The notes beneath the pieces were generated by a model that did no database searches, was not told where the DNA came from, and worked only from the letters and a program-made list of their open reading frames with translations. DNA of 64,000 nt from Lichenostomus cassidix (Eukaryota > Chordata > Aves > Passeriformes > Meliphagidae). Location: assembly GCA_008360975.2 (NCBI GenBank), contig CM039211.1:25042558-25106557 (forward strand). Direction: 5' to 3'. This document shows positions 50,601 through 61,200 of this stretch, one piece after another; position 1 is the first letter of the stretch; each line of letters begins with the position of its first letter. The position numbers and the translations under genes are program-made.

Positions 50601-53600
50601 GAATCTCTTCATCCTAACACCATTCTTCAGTTATTATTTCCTGTGAAATGTCTCTGGATTTTGCCTAAAATAAAATTCAGACAAGAACACACATGTTTTT
50701 TCTAAAGGTAGAACTTGAAAAATCTATCCCAAATGGCATAGTTTTGCCTTGATTTTGGGCAATATGAGACAGAAATATAACTAGTATATGTTTCTCTTGA
50801 TCAATTAAGGAAACTACAACAAAAGAAGTCAGATTAGTATAGTACTTGGATTATTTTCAAATTATTACAAGACAGCAAATTATTTGGACTAGACTCTGAT
50901 AAGTAGAAAAATATGCAAGACCTTTTCTTGCAGAATATATTGTTCAGCCTTGCAGGATAACTCAGGTTGTGTGACTACAGACTGAGAACTGAAGCAAGCA
51001 ATGATTATCAATATTGCAGTGATTACTTTGACAAAACTTTCACCACTGTTGCCATGATTTCAAAACTGGGATTTCCTGTTGCAGAATACAGATTCTCTTC
51101 CTGTCTGCTGCTGCATTAAATTTAACCAGTGTGTTTCAATGTGTTATATTATATGACAACCATAGACTTATATGATAGCTTTCACCTCTTGAAAACAATC
51201 AGAGGTTCAAGAGCTCAACATAACATTTAAGACTTAATAACATTCCACTAGGTTATTAAATTGCAGTTAATTTGGGGTAGGTTTATTATGCAGTTTAAAA
51301 CTTTGACTGTAAGAAGCCACCATTGACACTTAAAGAAGAGAGAATGACCAGATAAATGTAGCTATTAAATCTACATAGTGATATTAAGCTTTTTGAGACC
51401 AATAGAGAATACAATGCTTGAATAACAACAAAGATGTGGGCAGGAATATAAAAAAGCTTCAAGAGTCACGATGTCCTTATCATCAAGTGGCTTGTATTGA
51501 CTCCTCAGCACAAAGGGAGAATAAATTTTCAGCCTTGGCTTGGAGTTTGTTAAATTTTATTCTACCTCAGCTTTTATTTAAGGGTAGCTTTTGGTGTGTG
51601 CTTAGTAAACATGTTAAGTGTTATGTCATGCTCTGAAGGGCTACATTAATTAATTAATCTACAATGCATTTGTACATAAACTCTTTTTTCTTGAAAACCA
51701 TGAAGAAAATTTGCGATATCTGTATACATCAAAGTCCAGGGAGATACTGTTATTCGTGGTAAGACACGCATGCTCCACATTTAGTTTTACCTAATCATAC
51801 AAGATTTGATCTCACTGGATTGACAGCAGTCACTCTGGAATCTGTCAGGTCTGAAAATTTAAAAATTACATGGCCACAATACTTGATTTTCCACTAAGCT
51901 GGAGTCACAGTCAGCAGTTTTTCCAGCTGGCATAGTATTGTTGCTCTTGTTCATACACAGCTTTTTCCAAAGTAAAGAGTAAATTCAAATTTTTTATTAG
52001 ATGTCAGATTCTTTCTGCCTTCTATGCTTTTTTTCACCCTCATGATGATCAATAAACAAAGTTTTCTGCAGCAAATAGAACTTACAGAGTTTTAGATCTC
52101 TCTTCATTTTCTATTTCCTTTTTGTCCAACATATAGCTAACATCAGTTTATATATATTAAGAAAATATATATTTTTTAAAGCTTGAGTCTGTGCAAATTA
52201 GACTTTAAACTACAGGTTGCATATTGTTTCAGAAAAAAGGCTTTTCTGCTTCTTGTAGATTTTAATTACTCAATTAGGAAAACCAGAACAGCTGTCACAG
52301 GCGGAATAATTTGTGCTTACTAGTAATATTCGCAAATGCTCAATATTAAGAAAAAATAATAATATGTTTAACTTGAAATGTACTGTTGATTATATTAATA
52401 AGACATGTCCATGTGAAGGAAATTACCTGAATACCAGCACCCTTCCCAAACAAGAAAATCCCAAAAATCATAGTGGGTTCCTTTCAAACCTCCCCCTGCT
52501 GAAGAAAATGTGGCTGATAAATGCTGTTGATTAGTATTCTTTTTTTATGCCTTGCTGACACATTATGTCCAAATCCAAATGCCACTTCCAACAGTAAAAG
52601 CTGAAGTACAGCAAGAGCAGAAGCATGAGAAACATTACATACAATGTCAGATAATCAAGAAGGTAAATATCACAGTTTATCTTGATGAACCCCACCTAGT
52701 TTTCTTCATGTCTCTTTTAGTCAGTGTTAGAAGGAAAAATCCTTCGGAATCATAGCATTCAAACGTTCATTTAAAAAAATCCTTTACTCCCAGAGGCAAG
52801 CATTTTGTGCATTGTAAAAATCACACAGTGTTACAAGATACACAGCAAACAACCTGTACCAGAAAGAGCAAGAACTGTGATTGCAGAACGTGAAGTGACC
52901 CTTGCATCAACAAAAATCCAGAAGAAAACAGGAAGGTGTCTATTAATTTCCCCTCCCTAATTTTCCATCAAATACACATCAGGTATTTCCCATCCAACAA
53001 AACAAACTGATGCACATTAGAAAACTGTATTTCTGATATTTCCATAGGTGAAAAACTTTTGTCCTGTTCTTACATGAATGCAGTTTTGTACTTCTGTTCT
53101 AGCAGAAGTCCTGTTCTGCTGCACCTCCAACAGCATAAGACCTGTAATCAATACTTCAGGGCAATAATCATGAAGCTACCTGTATTAATACCATTTCCAG
53201 CACACTGGAAGCTCTGCCATCGTGCTCTGCAGGTCCTGGATGCCTTGCAGAGTAAGACAGAACTGACATGATCTGCTTATATTACCACCAGCATCTCAGC
53301 CTCCTGCATCACGTTGACCTTTATAAGGACTCCTTTCAGTCTGTTTGGTCCTGAGAATCCAGGTCTTGCTGTTAGATGACTTGCAGATAGTCAAGCATCT
53401 GTAACTAACTGTATTATTACCTCTTCTGAGATTGCACAAAGGATTGAGTCTGGATTCCTTGGTATGGTTGTTGGGGTTTTTTTAGTTATCACAAAATACT
53501 CTAAGGAAATCCTTTGCATGTTAATGAAATGTAAATTCTCTCACTTATTAAAGGAGAAATACTCTGAGCCATCAGGGTGATCACTCTTCTAAATGAAACA

Positions 53601-54968
53601 TGGATAATTGCATTAGAATGGGTTACATTCAGCTGAGCTCCATAGAAGATTTTATTGAGTTAGAGGCATATTTTTTTCAGCTCCAAAGAATGAGTACAAT
53701 TCACTGGAGAAAAATCTCCTGATGGAGTTATTTTATACACAGGCATTTGCTTTGAGTAAATAACTACATCTTTCTGTCTTAAATATATGCTACTAATGCA
53801 CTATTAGTATTGGGCTTATATTGTTATCAGCAGGGTTTATGGATTTTCTGAGGTTCATGGGTTTATGTATACATCTGTTCTCACAATGTCACCATATATA
53901 ACAAGAGTAAGTGGTAAGATAGTAAAATATGCAACAAAATTCAGACTCTTAAATCCCCAGCAATGATTCCAGATATGTAATAAATTTGCTTACTGGGTAA
54001 GACTGTTTGGGAAGAGTGTTGTGCAAGACATGAAAGTGTATCCTAAACCAATCATATTAGATTCCTGAGAAATTTAAATTTGATTTCTGACACTAATGAC
54101 CAGCAGGTGATGAAGAAAATTTATTTAGAAAGTTGCCAGTCTCCAGTCTAGACAGGAAAAAACCAAACCATCATATTTATTACCAGTAACATGTATTGAT
54201 TTTTGGATAGGAAGAGAAAGAGGGTCTTTTGCAAGGCTAAAATTACGTTAAGTGCTGAAAACCAAGGAGGGGACATGAACATCATCTCTCTTCCCCTCTT
54301 ACCCTACTACATAACTGTTTTAGGCTCTCTATGATTAAAACTGAATTTTACATAATTTCTGCTGATGTGCAATAGAATGTAGCTGTCTTTGAGAGACACA
54401 ATTATCTGCTTGTATCTGTGAATCACTACATGCATCCTTACAGTAAGACAACTGCACTTACACCATGCTGAAATATAGACCAGGATGTCCAGTAATGAAT
54501 AATTGATCATAATTGAATATGGTCTGAAATAATTTTAATCATATTTTTTAGTCTGTTATAGCATTTAGGAATTTGTTGAATGAGTGTGGTTTTCTCATCA
54601 GACAAGCCAAACTCCTGGTATTTGATGCCCATAATAACCTGTAAAAGTCTACAGGTATCTTGAATATGTCACAGGCAGACTTTTCCTATGCTTCTTAGGT
54701 GTTAGGAATGGGTCTGAAGAGGGGTAATCTCTTCTGGATATGTCTAATGCATAGCAGTGATCATTTCTGTTCTACGTTATGGGTCTGAACATATGCAGAA
54801 ATAAGTGAGAACAAGAGGGTCCAGAGTCCCAACAGTCCTATGAATGTATGTTAAGCATTTTCTTTTCTCTTGCAGTGGTTCTAGCATGAGAGAAGAGTTA
54901 AGCTTAGCTCAGCAAAGTCAGCAGTACCCAATAAGCAGTATCACTGAGGTCAGATGAAAGAAGGTATA
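47641..54968. other. AT-rich non-coding DNA, no gene seen
   Basis: Unique AT-rich sequence with an ATT/GTT trinucleotide run at about 50137-50166. Frames up to 100 codons (49019-49321, minus) have no recognisable domain. Confidence 0.55.
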
Positions 54969-55321
54969 CTTGTCTCCCGGCGATTGATTTGGGTCCTCAG
55001 CCTGGTTCATGCAAAATCCCTTTTATTGTACAGAGAGCATCATGTTTTATACTGTTAAAACTTAACTTAGCCTTTACAAGAACTTTGGTTTCCAGGGTTA
55101 CATGTTTTACTTTTCTTATGTATTACTTATCACTGTCATTTCTCTTAACCTCTCCTGCTAATCATTTATGCATAAGGTAAACATAGTCTTGCCTCAATAC
55201 CAGTCTCAGCCCCTGCTAAGGGTGATTCAGCTTATCTCTCTTAATTCTCACATTAACTGATAACAAAAGTCCTCGACAGCTGCTGGACCTGGACAGCTCC
55301 ACCTGAACTCCCACACTTGTC
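54969..55321 (-). mobile_element. Solo LTR, about 341 bp, with 6-bp target duplication
   Basis: On the minus strand the element runs from 55315 (TGTGGGAGTTCAGG) to 54975 (ending CGCCGGGA). It is flanked by CTTGTC at 54969-54974 and 55316-55321. A minus-strand TATA-like TATAAA lies at about 55047-55052 and AATAAA at 55022-55027, about 20 bp apart, the same compact promoter/poly(A) spacing as in the retrovirus at 58 kb. The left terminus is not canonical CA if the duplication is placed this way. An alternative placement with TG...CA ends (54971-55315) loses the duplication. Confidence 0.7.
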
Positions 55322-57843
55322 CTTTGCATTTACTCTGATTTTCACTCATGTATCCCCAGAACTCCCTTCTTAACCTCTCCTAATCACAGTTTTCATGCTG
55401 AACTTGAGAAGGAATTATAGGCATATAACAGGAAATGTACAAGTCTGGTGCCCATGGCTTGTTCAAAATGTGAAAAAAAAGTATATCTAAAACTTATTCC
55501 TCTATTTGTCATTAAGTCATTGTTTCTGAAGTAAAGAACATCATAAATATTATCTTCTAGTTTTATGGAAAGTATTCTGGCTGGGACTGGATGAAAAATA
55601 ATTACTAATTTACATAAGTTTCAGAAATCTGTAAAATTTGAGTTACCTCAGAAAGGCAGCTCTGATTTTGAATTCTTGTTTGAGAAAATCTTCATACAAG
55701 AAGTTTTTTTTTCTTTATATCACTCCATTTCATGTGTCAAAAGTTGATATTACCCACATTCACTACATAAGGAAGCTATTGTGACACAGGATACTGTTAC
55801 ATTAGTGAAACAGATATTATATTGTTTTTTCTTGCCATATCAGTGTTTGTATGCCAAAGAAGTTTCCAAGACTTCTGCTATTGTCACAGTTCTTTTTCTC
55901 AGATGATACTTCTCAGAGACATACCTATCTGTCAGGAACTTATCATACATTATAAGAATTTCAAGTAGGACATACTTCTGCAGTTCACTGATTTCAAATG
56001 TTATTTTTCACACTTAACTGAGAAGTCATTTGCCAGTATCTGTTTCTTAAGTAGTTGAGATATTTCACCAGATTTTTTTAGAATCATAAAAATAAATAAA
56101 TGAAAATGTCACTCAATGAAAATGCCTTTTTCTTTTCCTCCAGAGGCATGGAGAAAAACCAACAGAAAGGTATGGAAAATAAACCAATGCAAACCCAAAA
56201 GCTGGAACTGGATTTTTATTTCTACAAGGATGTATGAAATGAAAAATCATATTTTAAAAATTCTACTGAAATTGGGCATTTATTTTATTTTGTTTTTTTT
56301 CTTGCACTACCTTCAGTCTTTCATATTATAGGACATATTCTAGAGGTTCTAAGTTGGTGTCTTTTTTAACCAAGTACTTTTCTGCATACTTGTGCACCTT
56401 CTATGGACCAACACAGCTCAAAGTCTCAAAGTTAAATGTGTATTTATAAAATCAAAGTGCTCATCTGAGTTGTCTTAATGCTTATAAAGTACTCTGTCTA
56501 CAGCTGGGCTTCTCCCACTGCTACTATTCCTGGAAAAGGGATAGATGCCCATGCTCCTCTTCCTTCATTTAGAGAAATACCAACTAAAGGATTGCTTTTC
56601 TTCTGCAATAGGCAGCCCGGTGTGGGTGTAAAAGAACAAACTGAGTGCTAGAAGCCCACTCCCAACGCTGAACTCCTGAAGGAGTCCCTTGATGGCACGT
56701 TATTTGTCAGTGCCCAGAAATGTCTGCTCTCCCTTGCCCATGCAGGAAACCTACAAAGATGGTTCCCCATGTGAGTGCATCTCAAAGAAAGCAAAAGGAA
56801 GAGGCCACAGGAAAAGTACTATACCTGGAACTCTACATGTGCCTGTGTAGTGTTACTGTCAGTATTGAAGCAATCTGGTACATGAATCCATTCCTAACCT
56901 TCTGATACAGCTTCTTTTAATTTGGGGTGAAGTTGTTTTCTGCTGCAGGTACCAAACCTTCTGATATTGCAGCTGCTGTGACAGTAGTACAGCCACAGGG
57001 AGAACTGAATTGTCACAAATGCTCTATCAATTTAACCTCAAGAGAAGGAGTAAAACACTGGGTTGAAAAGTAAAAATTAAATTTTCAGTCTGACAAGGAG
57101 ACTTATACCCACCAGCACTTCAAAATTTGAGTCAACAAAGAATATGAAAGCAGTTTAATTATACTGTCATTTTCACTGTAAATACAAAAAAATTATGTGG
57201 CATAATATTCTAGATACAGCTAGACACTGAATAACCAGAAATATCTAATTTAGTGATGAAATAACAACTTATAATAAGTTGTAATAAGGAGGTGTAAATA
57301 TAATATTATTTGATTTCTGTGCATACTCCTAGTGGACCAGCTTGAACTGACACATAATAATTCTGCTTAAAAAATATCATGACAGTCACCTACCCCATAT
57401 AATCAAATATTCAAGTCCTTCTGTGAGTGAATTCTGGTACTTCTTTCTGCAAGGAAATTCAGGTATTTTAAGAGCCAAACCCAGCCTAAATTCAGGAAAA
57501 CCATTCATGTAATATGACAGCAGATTTTTAAATTATATGTGTGAACTATGTAGAGTACTAAAGTAATTTCCCCCAAATAAATTTGCCATTAAAATAATTC
57601 CCACTAATTTGAAATCCAAGAAACAAGGTGTGTGAAATATCTCTCTCTCCTGTTTGGTTTGTTTTGGCTTTTTTCTTGTAGGGGAGATTTGCAAAACTCA
57701 GTTTGGGAGAGAGATACACAAATCCTATCAATGAGATTTCTATGCAGGTTAACCAAAATTTTAGCAATTTGAAAATACACCTCCTCATCAATGATACATT
57801 CAGGCTTCGCCTCATATATCAACTATCTAAAGAAAACTAGCCA
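55322..57843. other. AT-rich non-coding DNA, no gene seen
   Basis: Short frames only, the longest 85 codons on the minus strand at 57558-57815, overlapping a 72-codon frame. Nothing recognisable. Confidence 0.55.
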
Positions 57844-57862
57844 TAACCCTAACCCTAACCCT
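57844..57862. repeat. Short interstitial telomeric repeat (CCCTAA)3
   Basis: TAACCCTAACCCTAACCCT is three perfect copies of the vertebrate telomere hexamer in the C-rich orientation. It is followed immediately by the palindrome at 57863-57894. Short interstitial telomere repeats are known in vertebrates and are usually attributed to double-strand-break repair or telomerase addition. Confidence 0.9.
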
Positions 57863-57894
57863 ATATCCTAACTTTATACATAAAGTTAGGATAT
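57863..57894. repeat. Perfect palindrome abutting the telomeric repeat
   Basis: ATATCCTAACTTTA at 57863-57876 is exactly complementary to TAAAGTTAGGATAT at 57881-57894 around the loop TACA. The arms carry CCTAAC and GTTAGG, so telomere-like sequence faces itself head to head. Confidence 0.92.
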
Positions 57895-58065
57895 TTTGCA
57901 AGAATTCCTTGTCTTCAATGATCCGGCACAAGACATAAGTCAAATGGAAAGAAATCACAGATTAGCTTTTCTCTTTAAGGAGAGTAAAGACTCAGCACTG
58001 AAACGTACATGGAAAAGAATAGCAAAGAGTTCCTGAAGTGGACAGGCAATTTGGGCTTTTTAAAA

Positions 58066-58071
58066 GGGCAG
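58066..58071. repeat. Target-site duplication, left copy (GGGCAG)
   Basis: The same six bases occur at 61147-61152, directly outside the other LTR. Six bases is the duplication size made by alpharetroviral and many beta-like integrases. Confidence 0.85.
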
Positions 58072-58407
58072 TAAAGAGAATCGATGAGAGGGAACTCACG
58101 GCAGTCTCAATATGAGATATAAAGTAAGCTCCATTTTATTTCACCAAACGAGAGACTTATATACTGTTACAGAAGTTACTATTCATAGATACACACACAC
58201 ACCTGCAGTCTGTTCTCACACATTCAGGGATCCTCCCGGTGACTCCCTTTTTCTCTCTCATAACACTTCTGACTCCCTAATCTTTCTCATGACATTCTTC
58301 CCACAGAACATTCCCAGGCAAACAAACCACTGTAGCTTGTTGGAATTTTACTGAGGCCTGAGAATTCAGTTAGCATAAGTTTTGCTGGAAAACTGCGTTT
58401 TCCAACA
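58072..58407 (-). repeat. 3' LTR of the gag-only retrovirus
   Basis: 336 bp. On the minus strand it begins TGTTGGAAAACGCAG and ends CTCTTTA. A TATA box (TATATAAG) lies at 58156-58163 and AATAAA at 58135-58140, so R is very short. Compared with the 5' LTR it differs at about 7 sites. A 80-codon plus-strand frame across it is antisense and appears in both LTRs only because they are duplicates. Confidence 0.92.
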
Positions 58408-58420
58408 GTTCCCCCGTTTC
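58408..58420 (-). promoter_or_regulatory. Polypurine tract
   Basis: On the minus strand GAAACGGGGGAAC sits directly before the 3' LTR. This is the expected place and composition for the plus-strand DNA primer of a retrovirus, with one internal C. Confidence 0.8.
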
Positions 58421-58904
58421 GCTTGTGAGAACAGACGTTGTCTGTTATCAGATTAATTTGTTTTGCTATAAGTAATTCTTATTATTAGAATTGTTAGAAG
58501 TTTACCTAAGGAAATTTCACTAATTATTTAGATATGTTGCCATGGTCTAAAAATTGTCATTGCTGAAAACATTCACTTCACAGGTAAAGCTTAGAGAACC
58601 TTTCCCGGGTAAGGACTCTGAGTTTACCTGGAAGAAGGTTTAGCTTTTATAAACTCTTGGGACTCATGGCATGTTTCCCAATTAATTAGGACCAAAGCTT
58701 GGCCAGAGCTTAGGTGCTAAGTAGAAGGGATTTCTTAGAACATCAAACTTTGACTAATATTAATAAGAAGAGTGTTTTATCATGTTACTGTTTTTGTAGT
58801 CAACTATATAAAGTGAGATGAAATATTTGAAAATAGTAGATATTATTATTTGACTTTAACTAAGAAAGATGAAACTGCAAAGCTTTTGTGAGTAATAATA
58901 TAAA

Positions 58905-59190
58905 CTAACAAATTTAAAACTTAACATCACTAAAAATGAATAAAACTTAATCTTAATAAATCTTATTTTAAACTAACAATTAGGACTTAACTATAATGGA
59001 ATTTAAAATTGATATCACTTTAACAACTTAACTCTAACAAAATTTAAAACTTAACAGAATTCAAAATTAAAATCACTTAATATTACTTAACAGAATTTTA
59101 ACTTTAACAAAATTTACAACTTAATAGAATTTAAATTCACTATTACTTAACTTTAACAGAATCTATGCTTAACCAAAAGTACTTAACAGG
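58905..59190. repeat. AT-rich degenerate tandem repeat within the retrovirus
   Basis: Units resembling ACTTAACAGAATTTAAA recur, with TAACTTTAAC variants, for nearly 300 bp with almost no G. This fills the position where pol or env would lie. No frame is conserved through it. Confidence 0.75.
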
Positions 59191-59577
59191 TAGTTTAAAC
59201 TATTCAGTATAACCTCACTTACAGGTTTTCATTCACACCTTAAAGCATTCAACACACTCTCAGTAGGCCTACAATATTCACACATACACACAAATGCTTT
59301 AGCAAAATTCAGCTTTTGTTCAAGGCTTTTAGTATTCAAGGTGTTATTATTTTTTTATCAGGATAATATCTTGTTACAATGCTTCTTTATTAGTAAATTG
59401 CTGGAAATAGGTTTTGGTCTGTTGGTCAATACGTGGCAATGGATGTTTCACCCTGCAAAGCGAATAATTAGAGGTTTTGGAGAGAATCTGCCGCTCCGAT
59501 TCGGGTATCAGACTGCTGTTTTGCTGGCAACGCTGTTGGTTAGTTCTGGTTCGCTGCTGAGGTTGTCAATCATTTCC

Positions 59578-60539
59578 TCATCCTTGGGGAGGAGTAGAGT
59601 TTAGAGTTTCACCACAGACATTACAGTTGGGGCAGTGAAGGAGGCGTGGATGGCTCGCGGCTCCACCCACCGGGCCACCCTCTGGGACTTCCGCTCTGGT
59701 TGTCATTCGGCCGGAAACCACGGCTGGAGCAACTTCCGCCACAGGTCTCCTTGTGTGGTGTGCCGCAGGCGGCGCGCAGTGAAGGGTAGGGGCCGCCGCT
59801 GCTCCTGGGTCACTGGTCACTTTCTGTTTGTTCTTTTTGTTTCTACAAGCGTCTGTGCTGTGAGTATCTCTGTTGCAGCGGGAACACCAAACTTTTTCGT
59901 TACAGTTCTTTCTTATATGTTCCTTATTCCCGCATTGATAACATCGGGATGATTTCTGGTTACTTTGTTTCTTTACCCGCGATATCTGAGCTCGTTCTAA
60001 CAAAGCAGCTAAGATGTTTTTCGTTGTAAAATTGCCAAGCTCTGTGATACATTGAGACAGGAACAGATTTTTCATCCAATCGAGTAACTTTGTATTCTCG
60101 GCTGCCGACAGGGCGCGCTCTCTCTCCTCCCCCCCTCCCTCCCTGGTGGGGGGGGCTTCCCCGGCTGCTGTGCCGCGGCCGAAGTTTTACGCATAGCAAA
60201 AGCGGCACAGTAACTCACAGGTTTTTCTCTGCTCAATGCGGGTGCTATGTCCTGTGCCGTGAGCCACGCAAGGTTTTGCTCCGTGGCGTGTATTTGTAAG
60301 CAGGCTACGACTTTACTCCATGGTTTGCCAAGCTTTCTTGCAATTTTATCACAGTCCAAAAGCAAAACAGCTCCGTAATTCAACCACTCTCCCACACTGA
60401 ATACTGTAATAGGATTTGTAAAAAATCCATAAGCTTGTCCTACCACTATCAGGCCCACTAAGTGTGATAGGCCACTTTTACTGAGTCCGTGCTTTTCTAA
60501 AAAGCATAACAATAAAATTTGGGCTACCTCTGATTCCAT
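59578..60539 (-). pseudogene. gag: Broken gag: matrix-like part plus two-knuckle nucleocapsid, capsid core missing
   Basis: Retroviral structural polyprotein remnant. The matrix-like frame probably starts at MESEVAQILL (60539), about 250 bp after the primer site, and runs to a stop at 60072, about 155 codons. It has a helical hydrophobic N-terminal part and a proline/glycine/arginine-rich end. A second frame (60075-59578) carries two CX2CX4HX4C zinc knuckles at 59943-59902 and 59886-59845, the nucleocapsid signature for RNA packaging. In that frame, coding-like sequence extends upstream of its ATG to about 60110, so the two frames overlap and are split by a frameshift in the G/C homopolymer stretch near 60120-60160. 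The roughly 230-residue capsid core is absent, and no major-homology region is seen. Not functional as a capsid; the zinc knuckles are intact in sequence. Confidence 0.85.
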
Positions 60540-60790
60540 TTTGGTCCAGCTGGTTTTCAGGGTCCTGGTCAACACCGTCTAAGCACTCTGTAGGAGCTCG
60601 CAGTCGCCAGAGTTCTGTGCAGTTCACCGAAGTATAGCCCTCACAGTAGGCAGGTCCTATTCGGCCTGTGTCTGCAGGATCTTCCCCGGTTCGGGCGAAG
60701 ATTTTGACACACCATTGCTGCACGCTCCGGCGCCTCTCCATTCCCGCCGCTCTCAGAAGCAAGGTCGTAAAACTCCGCTGTTAGGGTCCG

Positions 60791-60808
60791 TAGTCGTCGG
60801 AGTCACCA
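60791..60808 (-). promoter_or_regulatory. Primer binding site, tRNA-Trp-like
   Basis: On the minus strand, two bases after the 5' LTR, TGGTGACTCCGACGACTA begins with the TGG that pairs with tRNA CCA. The first 14 bases match the tRNA-Trp primer site used by alpharetroviruses at all but one position (comparison from memory). The last four do not match. Confidence 0.7.
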
Positions 60809-60810
60809 TT

Positions 60811-61146
60811 TAAAGAGAATTGACGAGAGGGAACTCACGGCAGTCTCAATATGAGATATAAAGTAAGCTCCATTTTATTTCACCAAACGAGAGACTTATA
60901 TACTGTTACAGAAGTTACTATTCATAGATACACACACACACCTGCAGTCTGTTCTTACACATTCAGGGATCCTCCTGGTGACTCCCTTTTTCTCTCTCAT
61001 AACACTTCTGACTCCCTAATCTTTCTCATGACATTCTTCCCACAGAACATTCTCAGGCAAATAAACCACTGTAGCTTGTTGGAATTTTACTGAGGCCTGA
61101 GAATTCAGTTAGCATAAGTTTTGCTGGAAAACTGCGTTTTACAACA
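60811..61146 (-). repeat. 5' LTR of the gag-only retrovirus
   Basis: 336 bp, same length as the 3' LTR and about 98% identical. On the minus strand it begins TGTTGTAAAACGCAG. TATA box at 60895-60902, AATAAA at 60874-60879. It would drive transcription leftwards through gag. Confidence 0.92.
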
Positions 61147-61152
61147 GGGCAG
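61147..61152. repeat. Target-site duplication, right copy (GGGCAG)
   Basis: Matches the six bases at 58066-58071 and marks the right edge of the provirus. Flanking unique DNA on both sides is otherwise unrelated. Confidence 0.85.
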
Positions 61153-61200
61153 TAGTTAGGATGTGTTTTCTTTAACTTTGAAACTTAGCTATTATCTCTG

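Larger units (their letters stand above)
58072..61146 (-). mobile_element. Non-autonomous endogenous retrovirus, gag-only, alpha/beta-like
   Basis: A complete 3,075-bp provirus on the minus strand. In transcription order it has a 5' LTR (61146-60811), primer binding site (60808-60791), a leader of about 250 bp, broken gag (60539-59578), about 1.15 kb of AT-rich filler with no pol or env, a polypurine tract (58420-58408) and a 3' LTR (58407-58072). It is flanked by GGGCAG on both sides. The LTRs differ at about 7 of 336 positions (2.1%), six of them transitions, so insertion was fairly recent on an avian scale. Without protease, reverse transcriptase, integrase or envelope it must have been mobilised by proteins from a relative elsewhere. 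The tRNA-Trp-like primer site and 6-bp duplication suggest alpharetrovirus-like relatives; the gag fragments could also be ERVK-like. Confidence 0.9.

Noticed and set aside
57844..57862. True chromosome end
   Set aside because: Only three telomere units, with unique and transposon DNA continuing on both sides; it is interstitial.
58112..58354. 80-codon frame duplicated at 60851-61093
   Set aside because: Antisense to the two LTRs; the near-identity is explained by LTR duplication, not by a gene pair.
60478..60762. 94-codon minus frame in the provirus leader
   Set aside because: Overlaps the start of the matrix-like gag frame out of register and has no recognisable motif; a leader frame at most.
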